Of a stretch of DNA of 64,000 nt, positions 1 through 12,199 are shown in pieces (within the stretch, counting starts at the first letter, position 1; every line of letters starts with the position of its first letter). The stretch lies in assembly GCF_003201285.1 (NCBI RefSeq), contig NZ_QICS01000007.1, positions 1-64,000 on the forward strand, written 5' to 3'. The stretch comes from Lachnotalea glycerini. Lineage in GTDB: Bacteria > Bacillota > Clostridia > Lachnospirales > Lachnospiraceae. A program made the translations under genes and the position numbers. The notes beneath the pieces were generated by a model. The model did no database searches. It was not told the DNA's origin and saw only the letters and a program-made list of their open reading frames with translations.

Positions 1-131
1 TTTCTGATACTTTTGTTCTGAAATCTCTTTTGGTTTTCTTCGAAAACCGTTGAATTTTCAAGGTTGTAATTACTGTTTAATTATCAAGGTTCTTTTTCTT
101 TTATCTTACCGCTCTCTCAAGCGACTTGATT

Positions 132-160
132 ATCTTACCATTTATGTTTTCCTTTGTCAA
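132..160 (-). promoter_or_regulatory. Promoter P2, probable rRNA operon
   Basis: On the minus strand a perfect -35 (TTGACA, 155-160) is separated by 17 nt from a -10 (TAAGAT, 132-137). Transcription would leave the window at position 1. The transcribed leader contains two copies of an ACCTTGAAAA/ACCTTGATAA-type motif, as is common in clostridial 16S rRNA leaders. The rRNA gene itself is outside the window, so its identity is inferred. Confidence 0.7.
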
Positions 161-257
161 CAACTTTTTAATTTTTTTTGAAGTTTTTTAAATTATACAT
201 AATATTTAAAAAATTTAGCTTAATTATAGCTAACTAGCGTTTTTGCTGACAAAGGAT

Positions 258-286
258 ATCTTAACAAAATCTTTTTCATATGTCAA
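258..286 (-). promoter_or_regulatory. Promoter P1, probable rRNA operon
   Basis: A second minus-strand promoter has TTGACA (281-286), a 17-nt spacer and TAAGAT (258-263), about 126 bp upstream of P2. It has the same hexamers and spacing as P2. Tandem near-consensus promoters of this kind are typical of rRNA operons. The rest of the 1-362 interval is AT-rich, and I see no gene in it. Confidence 0.7.
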
Positions 287-362
287 CATATTTAAAGTAG
301 AAAGTTATTATGTCGATTTTTTGCAAATTGTTTAATAATTTAAAACATTTATATTTCAATTG

Positions 363-1718
363 TTACATACAATCAATGGCCTCTTTTAAATTATTAACAC
401 CTAATATTTGAATTCCTTTGATTTGCTTTAGGCTATCGGCGGACACTTTCGGAATAATGCATTTTTTAAAGCCTAATTTCTTAGCCTCTAACACCCTTTG
501 CTCAGCCATATTTACAGAACGGATTTCACCACTTAGGCCTACTTCTCCAAATACAATTGTTTTTTCACCAATTACCCTATCCTTATAGCTTGATACAATA
601 GCCATAACAATACCCAGATCAATTGCCGGTTCGTTCATTTTAATGCCTCCTGCTATATTAACATAGGCATCACAGGATGATAATTGTAAACCAAATCTTT
701 TTTCCAACACTGCCATTAATAAGTTCACACGATTAAAATCAGTTCCCACAGCAGTTCTCCTTGGCAGTCCAAAATTAGTTTGACATACCAGCGCCTGAAT
801 TTCAATGAGTATCGGTCTTGTACCTTCTATTGAACAAGCGACAACAGAACCTGATGCATTTTCTGCTCTTCCCTCAAGCATATATTCTGATGGATTGCTA
901 ACTTCAATCAATCCGCACTCTACCATTTCAAAAACACCAATTTCATTGGTAGAACCAAACCGGTTTTTAACTCCTCTTAATATACGGTAGGTTGCATGCC
1001 TGTCCCCTTCAAAATACAACACGGTATCTACCATATGCTCTAATACCCTAGGTCCTGCCACTACACCTTCTTTTGTTACGTGTCCAACAATGAAAATAGA
1101 TATTCCCAATCCCTTTGCTATTTGCATCAGCATAGAGGTAGATTCTCTAACCTGAGACACACTGCCTGGTGCTGATGATACATTTTCGTTATACATTGTT
1201 TGTATTGAATCAATAATAACGATCTGAGGTTTTATTTTTTTTATTACCTCACTCGCACTGTCTAGATTTGTTTCACATAAAATGAGCATATCATCACTAA
1301 ATTGCCCTATACGGAGTGCTCTCATTTTAATTTGCTTTAGAGATTCCTCTCCTGAAATGTATAATACAGATTTATTCTGTTTCGTTAAGGTCTGACAAAC
1401 CTGCAACAGCAAAGTTGATTTACCAATACCCGGATCTCCTCCGACCAATATCAGCGAACCTTGAACAATACCACCACCAAGCACTCTGTCTAGCTCTTCA
1501 ATCCCTGTTTTAATACGCTCATCATCATTAGTTTCTATATCCGATATTTTAGTTGGCTCTGTAATAATTACACCCTTGCTTTTGCCTGATGGACCCTTGG
1601 TTATCGCTTCCTCTACAAAACTATTCCATTCTTTACATGCCGGACACTGTCCCATCCATTTAGATGATTCATGACCACAATTCTGACAGAAAAATATACT
1701 ATTCTTCCCTTTTGCCAT
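363..1718 (-). CDS. radA: DNA repair protein RadA/Sms
   Basis: RadA is a RecA-like, DnaB-type ATPase that helps process recombination intermediates and branch migration in the cytoplasm. The 451-residue protein has the expected order: an N-terminal zinc finger (C11, C14, C25, C28), a RecA-type core with Walker A GGDPGIGKS near residue 93, the RadA-specific KNRFG motif near residue 252, and a C-terminal Lon-protease-like domain. The ATG follows a GAGGAGG ribosome binding site. It lies downstream of clpC, as in many Firmicutes, but a repeat-bearing gap of about 300 bp and one small gene intervene. Confidence 0.96.
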   Translation of the reverse strand: MAKGKNSIFFCQNCGHESSKWMGQCPACKEWNSFVEEAITKGPSGKSKGVIITEPTKISDIETNDDERIKTGIEELDRVLGGGIVQGSLILVGGDPGIGKSTLLLQVCQTLTKQNKSVLYISGEESLKQIKMRALRIGQFSDDMLILCETNLDSASEVIKKIKPQIVIIDSIQTMYNENVSSAPGSVSQVRESTSMLMQIAKGLGISIFIVGHVTKEGVVAGPRVLEHMVDTVLYFEGDRHATYRILRGVKNRFGSTNEIGVFEMVECGLIEVSNPSEYMLEGRAENASGSVVACSIEGTRPILIEIQALVCQTNFGLPRRTAVGTDFNRVNLLMAVLEKRFGLQLSSCDAYVNIAGGIKMNEPAIDLGIVMAIVSSYKDRVIGEKTIVFGEVGLSGEIRSVNMAEQRVLEAKKLGFKKCIIPKVSADSLKQIKGIQILGVNNLKEAIDCM

Positions 1719-1744
1719 TCTTTCCTCCTCAATTGATACTTTCT

Positions 1745-1880
1745 ATTAGAACTAGTGCCTGCTGCACATCAACTCCACCTACTCATTCATGAAAAACGCA
1801 GGAGCTTTGCTCATTCAAAGCTGCCAGCAATGGCATCTTCCTATTACATTCGCACGTTTTAAGAACGAAGTGTTCTTTAT
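1745..1880. repeat. Degenerate intergenic repeat, copy A
   Basis: This stretch in the 304-bp gap between radA and the small gene at 2023 resembles 31685-31815 over about 130 bp. Shared blocks include GCTGYCAG, a CATTCG block and TCCTATAAAA, at roughly 70 percent by eye. I see no credible gene in it. It may be a decayed mobile element or a transcribed spacer repeat. Confidence 0.4.
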
Positions 1881-1915
1881 CCTATAAAATTCAACAATAT
1901 CCTATTATATAAATA

Positions 1916-1962
1916 AGAAATGCTACAGTAAACGATTATTTCCATTTATCTGTAACATTTCT
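1916..1962 (-). terminator. Hairpin downstream of the clpC-operon small gene
   Basis: Two 13-nt arms (1916-1928 and 1950-1962) pair with one wobble position around a 21-nt loop. On the minus strand they are followed by a T-rich tract. The position, just past the stop at 2023, suits a terminator for the gntR-clpC-small gene transcript and would separate it from radA. Confidence 0.55.
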
Positions 1963-2022
1963 ATGTGAACGTCTTCCTATTATCAGGCTTCTAAAGCTGA
2001 TTAGTGAATCAAATAGATTATC

Positions 2023-2436
2023 TTATAATTTAACAATTTTTACCTTTGATTGCGAATCTTTGTTAAGCTCTACACTAAGTGCTAACTTTCCACCCAAATT
2101 AGTCTTCATCTTACCTACATTGGTGTCATCAATAAATATCTTATATTCTGTATCTTCTGCTAATTCAACTGTTATTTGAGCATCCTCTGTACCCTCAACA
2201 TTAAATTGAACCCCAGTCTCAGTTACTTTCATATGATTAACTGCAGTTCCAGGAACTGACTCATAGACAAACATTCCATTACGTTCTAACTTCGTAATCT
2301 CATTATAAGTCTTTACCTTATACAAGTCACCTTCGTGTTCAAAATCCTGTAGTTTTGATTTTTCTTTTAACGTATAATCACCAAAACTAATTGTGCTGTC
2401 TGCTTCACTGCGTATTAACTCTTTTATTACCGCCAT
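2023..2436 (-). CDS. Conserved small protein, often auto-named endosialidase
   Basis: This 137-residue soluble protein is acidic and beta-rich by composition, with no signal peptide, membrane segment or cysteine. I recognise close relatives in Lachnospiraceae genomes, where automatic pipelines call them endosialidase. Nothing here supports that function: the protein is far too short for a sialidase and has no Asp-box. The C-terminal half (GTEDAQITVELAEDTEY, then a GGKLALSVELN stretch) looks like a small beta-sandwich. The gene lies about 110 bp downstream of clpC and upstream of radA, which hints at a stress-linked role. Its function is unknown. Confidence 0.75.
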   Translation of the reverse strand: MAVIKELIRSEADSTISFGDYTLKEKSKLQDFEHEGDLYKVKTYNEITKLERNGMFVYESVPGTAVNHMKVTETGVQFNVEGTEDAQITVELAEDTEYKIFIDDTNVGKMKTNLGGKLALSVELNKDSQSKVKIVKL

Positions 2437-2548
2437 TTTATAGCCCTCCTATTATGGCAACAGAAATTTTTCTATTGGTTTTGACTGATTCATTTCTTCA
2501 ATCCTACAACCATTATATAATAAATCGACACTTTTTACTAGAAGTTTC

Positions 2549-5005
2549 TCATTTGTTCACAGAAAATTCGACTTGTTTGTTTTTGATACCTACTGCTACT
2601 GTATCTCCTGCCTTTATATTACCATTTAGTATTTCTTCAGCCAGTTTATCCTCAACCTTACTTTGTATGGCTCTTCTTAACGGCCTTGCTCCGTATTTTT
2701 CATCATAGCCACTTTCAGCAATATATTTTTTAACAGAATCTCTAACATTAAGATCAATATTCATTTGATTTTTACATCTGTCTACCAAAGTCTTAAGCAT
2801 AATAGAAATAACTTTCTTAATATGATCTTTATTAAGTGAATGGAACACAATTGTTTCATCAATACGATTTAAAAATTCAGGCTTAAAGGTTTGCTTTACT
2901 TCCTCCATTACATTTGCTTTCATTGTTTCGTAATTCTTATTTTCGTCATCTGTTGAGACAAAGCCAAGCTTTTTCGGTGATATAATTGCCCTTGCCCCTA
3001 AATTGGATGTCATAATAATAACTGCATTTTTAAAGCTTATTTTTCTTCCCTGAGAGTCTGTTATATGTCCATCATCCAAAACCTGCAGCAGTACATTAAA
3101 TACATCTGGATGTGCTTTTTCTACTTCATCGAACAAGATGACAGAATAAGGATTTCTTCTGACCTTTTCACTTAGCTGTCCTCCTTCATCATAGCCCACA
3201 TATCCAGGAGGAGAACCTATCATCTTAGATACACTATGCTTTTCCATGTACTCTGACATATCAACTCTTATCATCGACTGCTCATTTCCAAACAAGGCTT
3301 CTGCCAGAGCCTTTGATAACTCAGTTTTTCCAACTCCCGTAGGTCCCAAAAATAGGAATGACCCAATTGGTCTGTTTGGATCCTTTAAGCCGACCCGCCC
3401 TCTTTTTATAGCTCTTGATACTGCACTTACAGCATCTTCTTGTCCAATTACTCGCTTATGAAGGATTGACTCTAAACGCTTCAAACGTTCTGTTTCCTCT
3501 TCTGCTAACTTTTTAACCGGAATTTTAGTCCAATCTGACACAATGCCTGCAACTTCGTTTTCTCCTACAATCAGTTTCTTATCACTGTGACTCTTATTCA
3601 TTTTATTTGTTAATTTCATCAGTTTCATTTTTACTTCTTTTTGTTTCTGACTAATATCTGATGCTTTATCAAATTCTCCAGCTTTGATTAATTCTTCTTT
3701 AAACTTTTCAAGTTCTTTGATATCTTCTTCTAATTCTGACATGTTATCTGACGTTTTAGTTCTGCTTAATCGTATCTTTGACGCTGCTTCATCAATAATA
3801 TCGATTGCTTTATCTGGTAAAAATCTATCATTAATATAACGATCTGACATTTTAACTGCCGCTTCAATTCCTTCATCTGTTATTACTACCTTATGATGAT
3901 TTTCATATTCTTTTCTAAGCCCCTTTAGTATTTCTATGGCTTCTTCAATTGTTGGCTCATCAATCATGACAGGCTGAAAACGCCTCTCTAATGCTGCATC
4001 TTTTTCCACATGCTTTCTATATTCTTCAATCGTGGTTGCTCCTATTAACTGAATCTCACCCCTTGCCAAAGATGGCTTTAAAATATTGGATGCATCAATT
4101 GCTCCCTCTGCACCTCCTGCTCCAATAATAGTGTGAATTTCATCTATAAATAAAAGTATATTACCAGCCTCTTTAACTTCACTTAATATCTTTTTAATTC
4201 TCTCCTCAAACTCACCTCTGTATTTTGAGCCTGCAACTACCCCTGATAAATCTAATGTAACAAGCCTTTTATTCTTCACACTGTCCGGCAGTGTTCCTGC
4301 CATCATTCTGGATGCTAGTCCTTCTGCTATTGCCGTTTTTCCAACACCTGGCTCTCCAATTAAGCACGGATTATTTTTACCTCTTCTACTTAGTATTTGT
4401 ACTACTCTTGCAATTTCCTTATCCCTTCCTATTACAGGATCTAACTGTCCATTTTTGGCAAGCTCGGTTAAATCTCTACTATATTGATTCAGAGTTGGCG
4501 TATCCAGTTTACTCTTCTTTTTTATTGGTTTTCCATTCTGAAACTCTTCTTTATAAAGACTTCCATCTTCTCCCATAGCTACTAGTGTGTCCACATAAAT
4601 TTTTTGCATATTAACACCTAATGTATTGAGAAGTCTTGCGCCTATGCAATCTGTTTCCTTGATAACAGCTATGAGTAAATGCTCTGTCCCAATTTGTTCT
4701 GATTTAAATCTTCTTGCTTCTTTTTTACTATTTTCCAAAATCTTTAATGCTCTGGGTGTATAGCCTTCCTTTTCTAGAACAGAAGTATTATCTTGTGCCG
4801 GCGCAATTAATTGCTCGATTAAATCCAGTAATGCTTTTTCCTCCACATTACTATTATATAATACGTTCGCTGCAACGCCTGTTCTTTCTTTTAATAATCC
4901 AACTAGAATATGCTCTGTTCCTATATAGCTGTGTTTTAACTGTCTTGCAGTTTTTTTAGCTATATCCAGAGCGTTCGCAGCCTTTTGTGTGTAGTTTCCT
5001 TGCAT
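2549..5005 (-). CDS. clpC: ATP-dependent Clp protease ATPase subunit ClpC
   Basis: ClpC is a Hsp100 AAA+ unfoldase that feeds substrates to ClpP. The 818-residue sequence shows the N-terminal double Clp_N repeat (about 1-145), a first AAA+ module with Walker A GEPGVGKT at 217-224, a coiled UVR-containing middle domain (about 410-470), a second AAA+ module with GPTGVGKT, and a D2-small domain at the end. A GGAGG site precedes the ATG. The gene begins 14 bp after gntR, so the two are almost certainly cotranscribed. The usual Firmicute neighbours ctsR, mcsA and mcsB are absent. Confidence 0.96.
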   Translation of the reverse strand: MQGNYTQKAANALDIAKKTARQLKHSYIGTEHILVGLLKERTGVAANVLYNSNVEEKALLDLIEQLIAPAQDNTSVLEKEGYTPRALKILENSKKEARRFKSEQIGTEHLLIAVIKETDCIGARLLNTLGVNMQKIYVDTLVAMGEDGSLYKEEFQNGKPIKKKSKLDTPTLNQYSRDLTELAKNGQLDPVIGRDKEIARVVQILSRRGKNNPCLIGEPGVGKTAIAEGLASRMMAGTLPDSVKNKRLVTLDLSGVVAGSKYRGEFEERIKKILSEVKEAGNILLFIDEIHTIIGAGGAEGAIDASNILKPSLARGEIQLIGATTIEEYRKHVEKDAALERRFQPVMIDEPTIEEAIEILKGLRKEYENHHKVVITDEGIEAAVKMSDRYINDRFLPDKAIDIIDEAASKIRLSRTKTSDNMSELEEDIKELEKFKEELIKAGEFDKASDISQKQKEVKMKLMKLTNKMNKSHSDKKLIVGENEVAGIVSDWTKIPVKKLAEEETERLKRLESILHKRVIGQEDAVSAVSRAIKRGRVGLKDPNRPIGSFLFLGPTGVGKTELSKALAEALFGNEQSMIRVDMSEYMEKHSVSKMIGSPPGYVGYDEGGQLSEKVRRNPYSVILFDEVEKAHPDVFNVLLQVLDDGHITDSQGRKISFKNAVIIMTSNLGARAIISPKKLGFVSTDDENKNYETMKANVMEEVKQTFKPEFLNRIDETIVFHSLNKDHIKKVISIMLKTLVDRCKNQMNIDLNVRDSVKKYIAESGYDEKYGARPLRRAIQSKVEDKLAEEILNGNIKAGDTVAVGIKNKQVEFSVNK

Positions 5006-5019
5006 ACTATTCCTCCATT

Positions 5020-5388
5020 TTAAATATACTCGTTAAATATTTCATCTATTAATTCGTGTACCTCGCAGCGCGTAATGTTTTTACAGCAGCCTTTTGCTAA
5101 CAGTACGGTTAATTCTTTCTTCATCTCAGACAAAGCTTTTATTTTATCACTGCTTAGAGCTATAATTGCCCCGTTTCTTCTATCTAATGTAATAAAACCT
5201 TCCTGCTTCAACACAGAATATGCTTTATTCACTGTATGCATATTAATTCCTATATTATCTGCTAACTGTCTGACTGATGGTAGTGTTTCTCCTTCTTGAA
5301 TTTTTGAAGTTGCAATTCCAATAATAATTTGGTTTCTTAATTGAACATACAAAGCTTCTTCACTATTAAAATCAATTTCAATAAACAC
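5020..5388 (-). CDS. GntR family regulator, YtrA-like
   Basis: This 122-residue protein is a short GntR-type repressor. An N-terminal winged helix (about 8-75) contains the family signature LPSVRQLADNIGINMHTVNKAY. A short C-terminal helical tail follows in place of a large effector domain, which is the YtrA subfamily layout. An AAGGTGA site precedes the ATG. It is the first gene before clpC with a 14-bp gap, so it probably regulates clpC and itself. YtrA-type regulators usually sit beside ABC transporter genes, so this pairing is notable. The ligand is unknown. Confidence 0.85.
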   Translation of the reverse strand: MFIEIDFNSEEALYVQLRNQIIIGIATSKIQEGETLPSVRQLADNIGINMHTVNKAYSVLKQEGFITLDRRNGAIIALSSDKIKALSEMKKELTVLLAKGCCKNITRCEVHELIDEIFNEYI

Positions 5389-5527
5389 ATTGTCACCTTC
5401 TTCAGTAATAAATTTGTAAATTCAATAATTTTGTTATATATATAGTAGCACACTGTGAAATATTTGCAATGTTTTTTTAAAGCTTTTCATCAATATATGT
5501 TTCACCTAATGTATTTAATGTGTATAG

Positions 5528-6079
5528 TTACTTTTTTATTTCTCTTTCTGCCTTGCCTATCTTGGTCAATATCCATATACTGGATATTCCATCATATAAA
5601 AGACTAATTCCAATTGCTATCATTAATGTAGTTTCCGCCTGAAACGGATTTATAAACAACAGAGAAGCAAAGCCGATATGAATCACTGCCATAAAAAATG
5701 AAATCCACCAATGCTGATAAAATTTTTCTTTCAATTCGATCCCCTGCTTTACATTAACAATACTATGAATCACTAATACAAATCCAAATATAACAGGTAT
5801 GATATAAATAACCATAGACGGTTTACTAACAATCCATATTCCGATTACCCCTGTTACAATCGCTATAATTATATTAAAATTAACAAGACTATTTTGTTTT
5901 TTATATTTGAAATAAAAAAACACATGAAATAAGGCGCAAATAATTAACACACCACCAAAGGCATAGCAAATTGCCGTCATCGTCATTTTCGGGTAAACAA
6001 GTAATGTGATTCCTAAGCAGATATTTAAAATTGCAGTTAATGCGATACTGACTTTTGTATTTTTCAAAACTCTTTCCAT
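5528..6079 (-). CDS. DUF308 / HdeD-like membrane protein
   Basis: This 183-residue protein is almost wholly hydrophobic, with about six membrane segments in three hairpin pairs. The pattern is that of the HdeD/DUF308 family, which in E. coli is linked to acid resistance but is uncharacterised in Firmicutes. A TAGGAGATG site precedes the ATG. It appears to be a single-gene unit between the PTS gene and gntR. Family assignment is good; a physiological role cannot be read from sequence. Confidence 0.75.
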   Translation of the reverse strand: MERVLKNTKVSIALTAILNICLGITLLVYPKMTMTAICYAFGGVLIICALFHVFFYFKYKKQNSLVNFNIIIAIVTGVIGIWIVSKPSMVIYIIPVIFGFVLVIHSIVNVKQGIELKEKFYQHWWISFFMAVIHIGFASLLFINPFQAETTLMIAIGISLLYDGISSIWILTKIGKAEREIKK

Positions 6080-6172
6080 ACTATCATCTCCTATTATTAG
6101 TAATTACATTTATAATACTCTAAACAAGTTTTATTTTCCACACAAAATTATAGAAGGAGTTCATTTTACTAG

Positions 6173-6221
6173 ACAAAAAAGTGAGTAGGCTAATCGTTTT
6201 GTGATTGGCTTTCCCACTTTT
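6173..6221 (-). terminator. Rho-independent terminator after the beta-glucoside PTS gene
   Basis: A long hairpin has a T-rich outer stem (AAAAAGTGGG pairing with CTCACTTTTTT on the minus strand) and an inner GCCAATC/GATTAGC stem. It lies 74 bp past the PTS stop. A second hairpin (6246-6282, arms AAATATAGGCGGAG and CTTCGCTTATATTT on the minus strand) lies between it and the stop codon. Confidence 0.7.
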
Positions 6222-6294
6222 TCTTCTATCTATCCTAATCAAGCAAAATATAAGCGAAGTATTTACTCCGCCTATATTTATAACTGTTATATAA

Positions 6295-8208
<1,914 letters not shown>

Positions 8209-8290
8209 TTATAGTTCCTATTTATTTATTTCCATTTATTTTTATATTATTTAAGTGAATAGATATTATTTTATTAATTTAAAATAGAAA

Positions 8291-8340
8291 AACCCAAATC
8301 AAATTTAAGTATACGCGTCTACCTAAACCTGATTTGGGTT
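8291..8340 (-). terminator. Leader terminator of the beta-glucoside PTS gene
   Basis: Arms AACCCAAATC and GATTTGGGTT (8291-8300, 8331-8340) form a 10-bp stem. On the minus strand it is followed by a T-rich run into 8281. Its 5' arm overlaps the antiterminator site, the classical mutually exclusive arrangement of BglG/LicT switches. Confidence 0.85.
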
Positions 8341-8364
8341 TTGCCTCCCTAAAAGTAACAATCC
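8337..8364 (-). promoter_or_regulatory. LicT/BglG ribonucleic antiterminator (RAT), site 1
   Basis: On the minus strand the 28-nt element starts GGATTGTTAC and ends GGCAAAACC, matching the RAT consensus bound by BglG-family proteins. It overlaps the 5' arm of the adjacent terminator. LicT encoded at 18204 is the likely binder. Confidence 0.85.
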
Positions 8365-8393
8365 GCAAACCTTTTCATATTCACTATAGTGAT

Positions 8394-8422
8394 ATGTTAC
8401 TACACTCGATTCGTTTTGTCAA
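8394..8422 (-). promoter_or_regulatory. Promoter of the beta-glucoside PTS gene
   Basis: The -35 is TTGACA (8417-8422), the spacer is 17 nt and the -10 is TAACAT (8394-8399). It lies about 30 bp upstream of the antiterminator site, so the RNA switch would be at the very start of the transcript. Confidence 0.65.
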
Positions 8423-8479
8423 TCTTTTTATGCAATTTTTAATGATTTAATTCTATTTCCACATAATAATCCGTCATTA

Positions 8480-10562
<2,083 letters not shown>

Positions 10563-10942
10563 CAGTACGCTCAACACTCCTACTCGCCACAATATCTGCA
10601 TGCAATCCGCACACATCTGATATTATTATATCACCAACTTTAATAGGAGCGCAAACCTCTATCTTATTAATTTCTTTCATTACATCAAATAGTTTATCCT
10701 TTGGAATGTTTACTGAAGTAATGACAGGCAGTCTTTTATAAAGTCCCCCCTCTAATTTCACAGTACTAGTAAGCATTCTGACAGGATTTTTGAGTTCACT
10801 TTTAGCATAGACTTCACCGCGTTTACAAGTATTTCCTATCACTTCAATCATATTATTGTTATCGTCTAATGTCACCTCAAGGTGGCAGCTCATTGGACAT
10901 ACAATGCATGCCATTTCTTTCTTTGTCATCTATTTCACCTCT

Positions 10943-12196
10943 TTATTCATATCCTGCTTCTATGCTTAGTACACTTTTTATATCTTCAATTTCTTCCTTT
11001 TTTAATATTAACTTTTCCATTTCAGCAGGAGCCATATGTTGTTTTTTAATTGTTTTAAATAGATTTCCGTCTTTATAGACACGTATTACTGCCTTTTTAT
11101 AGATTCCGGTTACACGGAACATACATTCAATCTTATCTTCTACATTATCTACATTCACTTTATGTGGAAGAACATATCCTATTCCATCTTTTCCCTCGGT
11201 CTGAAAGCCTTCTTTCTGAGTCAACTCACCTTTCATGTATTTTGCTGCCGCTCTTCCAGCTTTCATTCCTTCACTGCTTACATAATCCACTAAATCATGT
11301 ACATGCAATACATTTCCACATGCAAAGATACCTTCCACAGATGTCTCATAAGACTCATTTACGATTGCACCTTTTGTTTTTTCATGCAGTAAAATATCCG
11401 CCTCTTCACTCAACCCATTTTCCGGAATTAAACCTACTGATAATAATAAGGTATCTACTTCGAATTCTTTCTCCGTTCCTTTTATCGGACAAAGCTTGTC
11501 ATCTACCTGTGCAATAACTAAAGAGTTAATTCTGTCCTTCCCTTTTATATTTGTTATGGTATGGCTTAAGTAAAGTGGAATGTCAAAGTCTTCTAAGCAT
11601 TGTTTTATATTTCTGGGCAGTCCGTTTGAATAAGGCATCAACTCTGCTACGCCACACACTTTAGCTCCTTCTAGGGTCATACGTCTTGCCATAATCAGTC
11701 CGATATCTCCGCTTCCTAAAATAAATACCCTTTTACCTACTAAATATCCTTCCATATTAAGATAACGCTGTGCCGTTCCGGCTGTCCATATACCACTTGG
11801 TCTGTAACCAGGTATTGCAATAGCTCCTCTTGTCCGCTCTCTACAACCCATTGCTAATATAACTGCCTTCGCCTTCACTGATACATAGCCTTCCGTTGGA
11901 TTTACATATTGAATTATTTTGTCTTTGCTTAGATGTATCACCATGGAATTCACCTTATACTCGATACCAAGTTCCTTTAATTGTTCAATATATCTTTCTG
12001 CATAAGCAGGACCTGATAATTCCTCAGAGAACATATGAAGTCCAAAGCCATTGTGGATACATTGTAAAAGTATTCCTCCAAGCTCTTTATCTCGTTCAAG
12101 TATTAAAATGCTTTTACAGCCATTTTTATATGCTTCAATTGCACTTGCCAGTCCGGCACTACCGCCTCCGATTATAACAATTTCATATTCTTTCAT
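10943..12196 (-). CDS. FAD/NAD(P)-binding oxidoreductase, glp-operon subunit
   Basis: This 417-residue flavoprotein has an N-terminal FAD dinucleotide fold (IVIIGGGSAGLASAIEA), a second nucleotide fold (RVFILGSGDIGLIMARRM near residue 155) and the C-terminal GIFACGNVLHVHDLVDYVS motif of the pyridine nucleotide-disulphide oxidoreductase superfamily. It starts 4 bp upstream of the preceding gene's end region and follows an AAGGAG site. Position between the GlpA-like protein and the DUF1667 protein suggests that it links glycerol-3-phosphate oxidation to NAD(P) or another acceptor. This acceptor is inferred. Confidence 0.85.
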   Translation of the reverse strand: MKEYEIVIIGGGSAGLASAIEAYKNGCKSILILERDKELGGILLQCIHNGFGLHMFSEELSGPAYAERYIEQLKELGIEYKVNSMVIHLSKDKIIQYVNPTEGYVSVKAKAVILAMGCRERTRGAIAIPGYRPSGIWTAGTAQRYLNMEGYLVGKRVFILGSGDIGLIMARRMTLEGAKVCGVAELMPYSNGLPRNIKQCLEDFDIPLYLSHTITNIKGKDRINSLVIAQVDDKLCPIKGTEKEFEVDTLLLSVGLIPENGLSEEADILLHEKTKGAIVNESYETSVEGIFACGNVLHVHDLVDYVSSEGMKAGRAAAKYMKGELTQKEGFQTEGKDGIGYVLPHKVNVDNVEDKIECMFRVTGIYKKAVIRVYKDGNLFKTIKKQHMAPAEMEKLILKKEEIEDIKSVLSIEAGYE

Positions 12197-12199
12197 CGC

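Noticed and set aside
5430-5480. Palindromic GntR operator before the gntR-clpC operon
   Set aside because: The TACTATATATATA stretch is only partly symmetrical and AT-rich; a specific operator cannot be claimed, although a -35 TTGCAA with an AT-rich -10 may be here.
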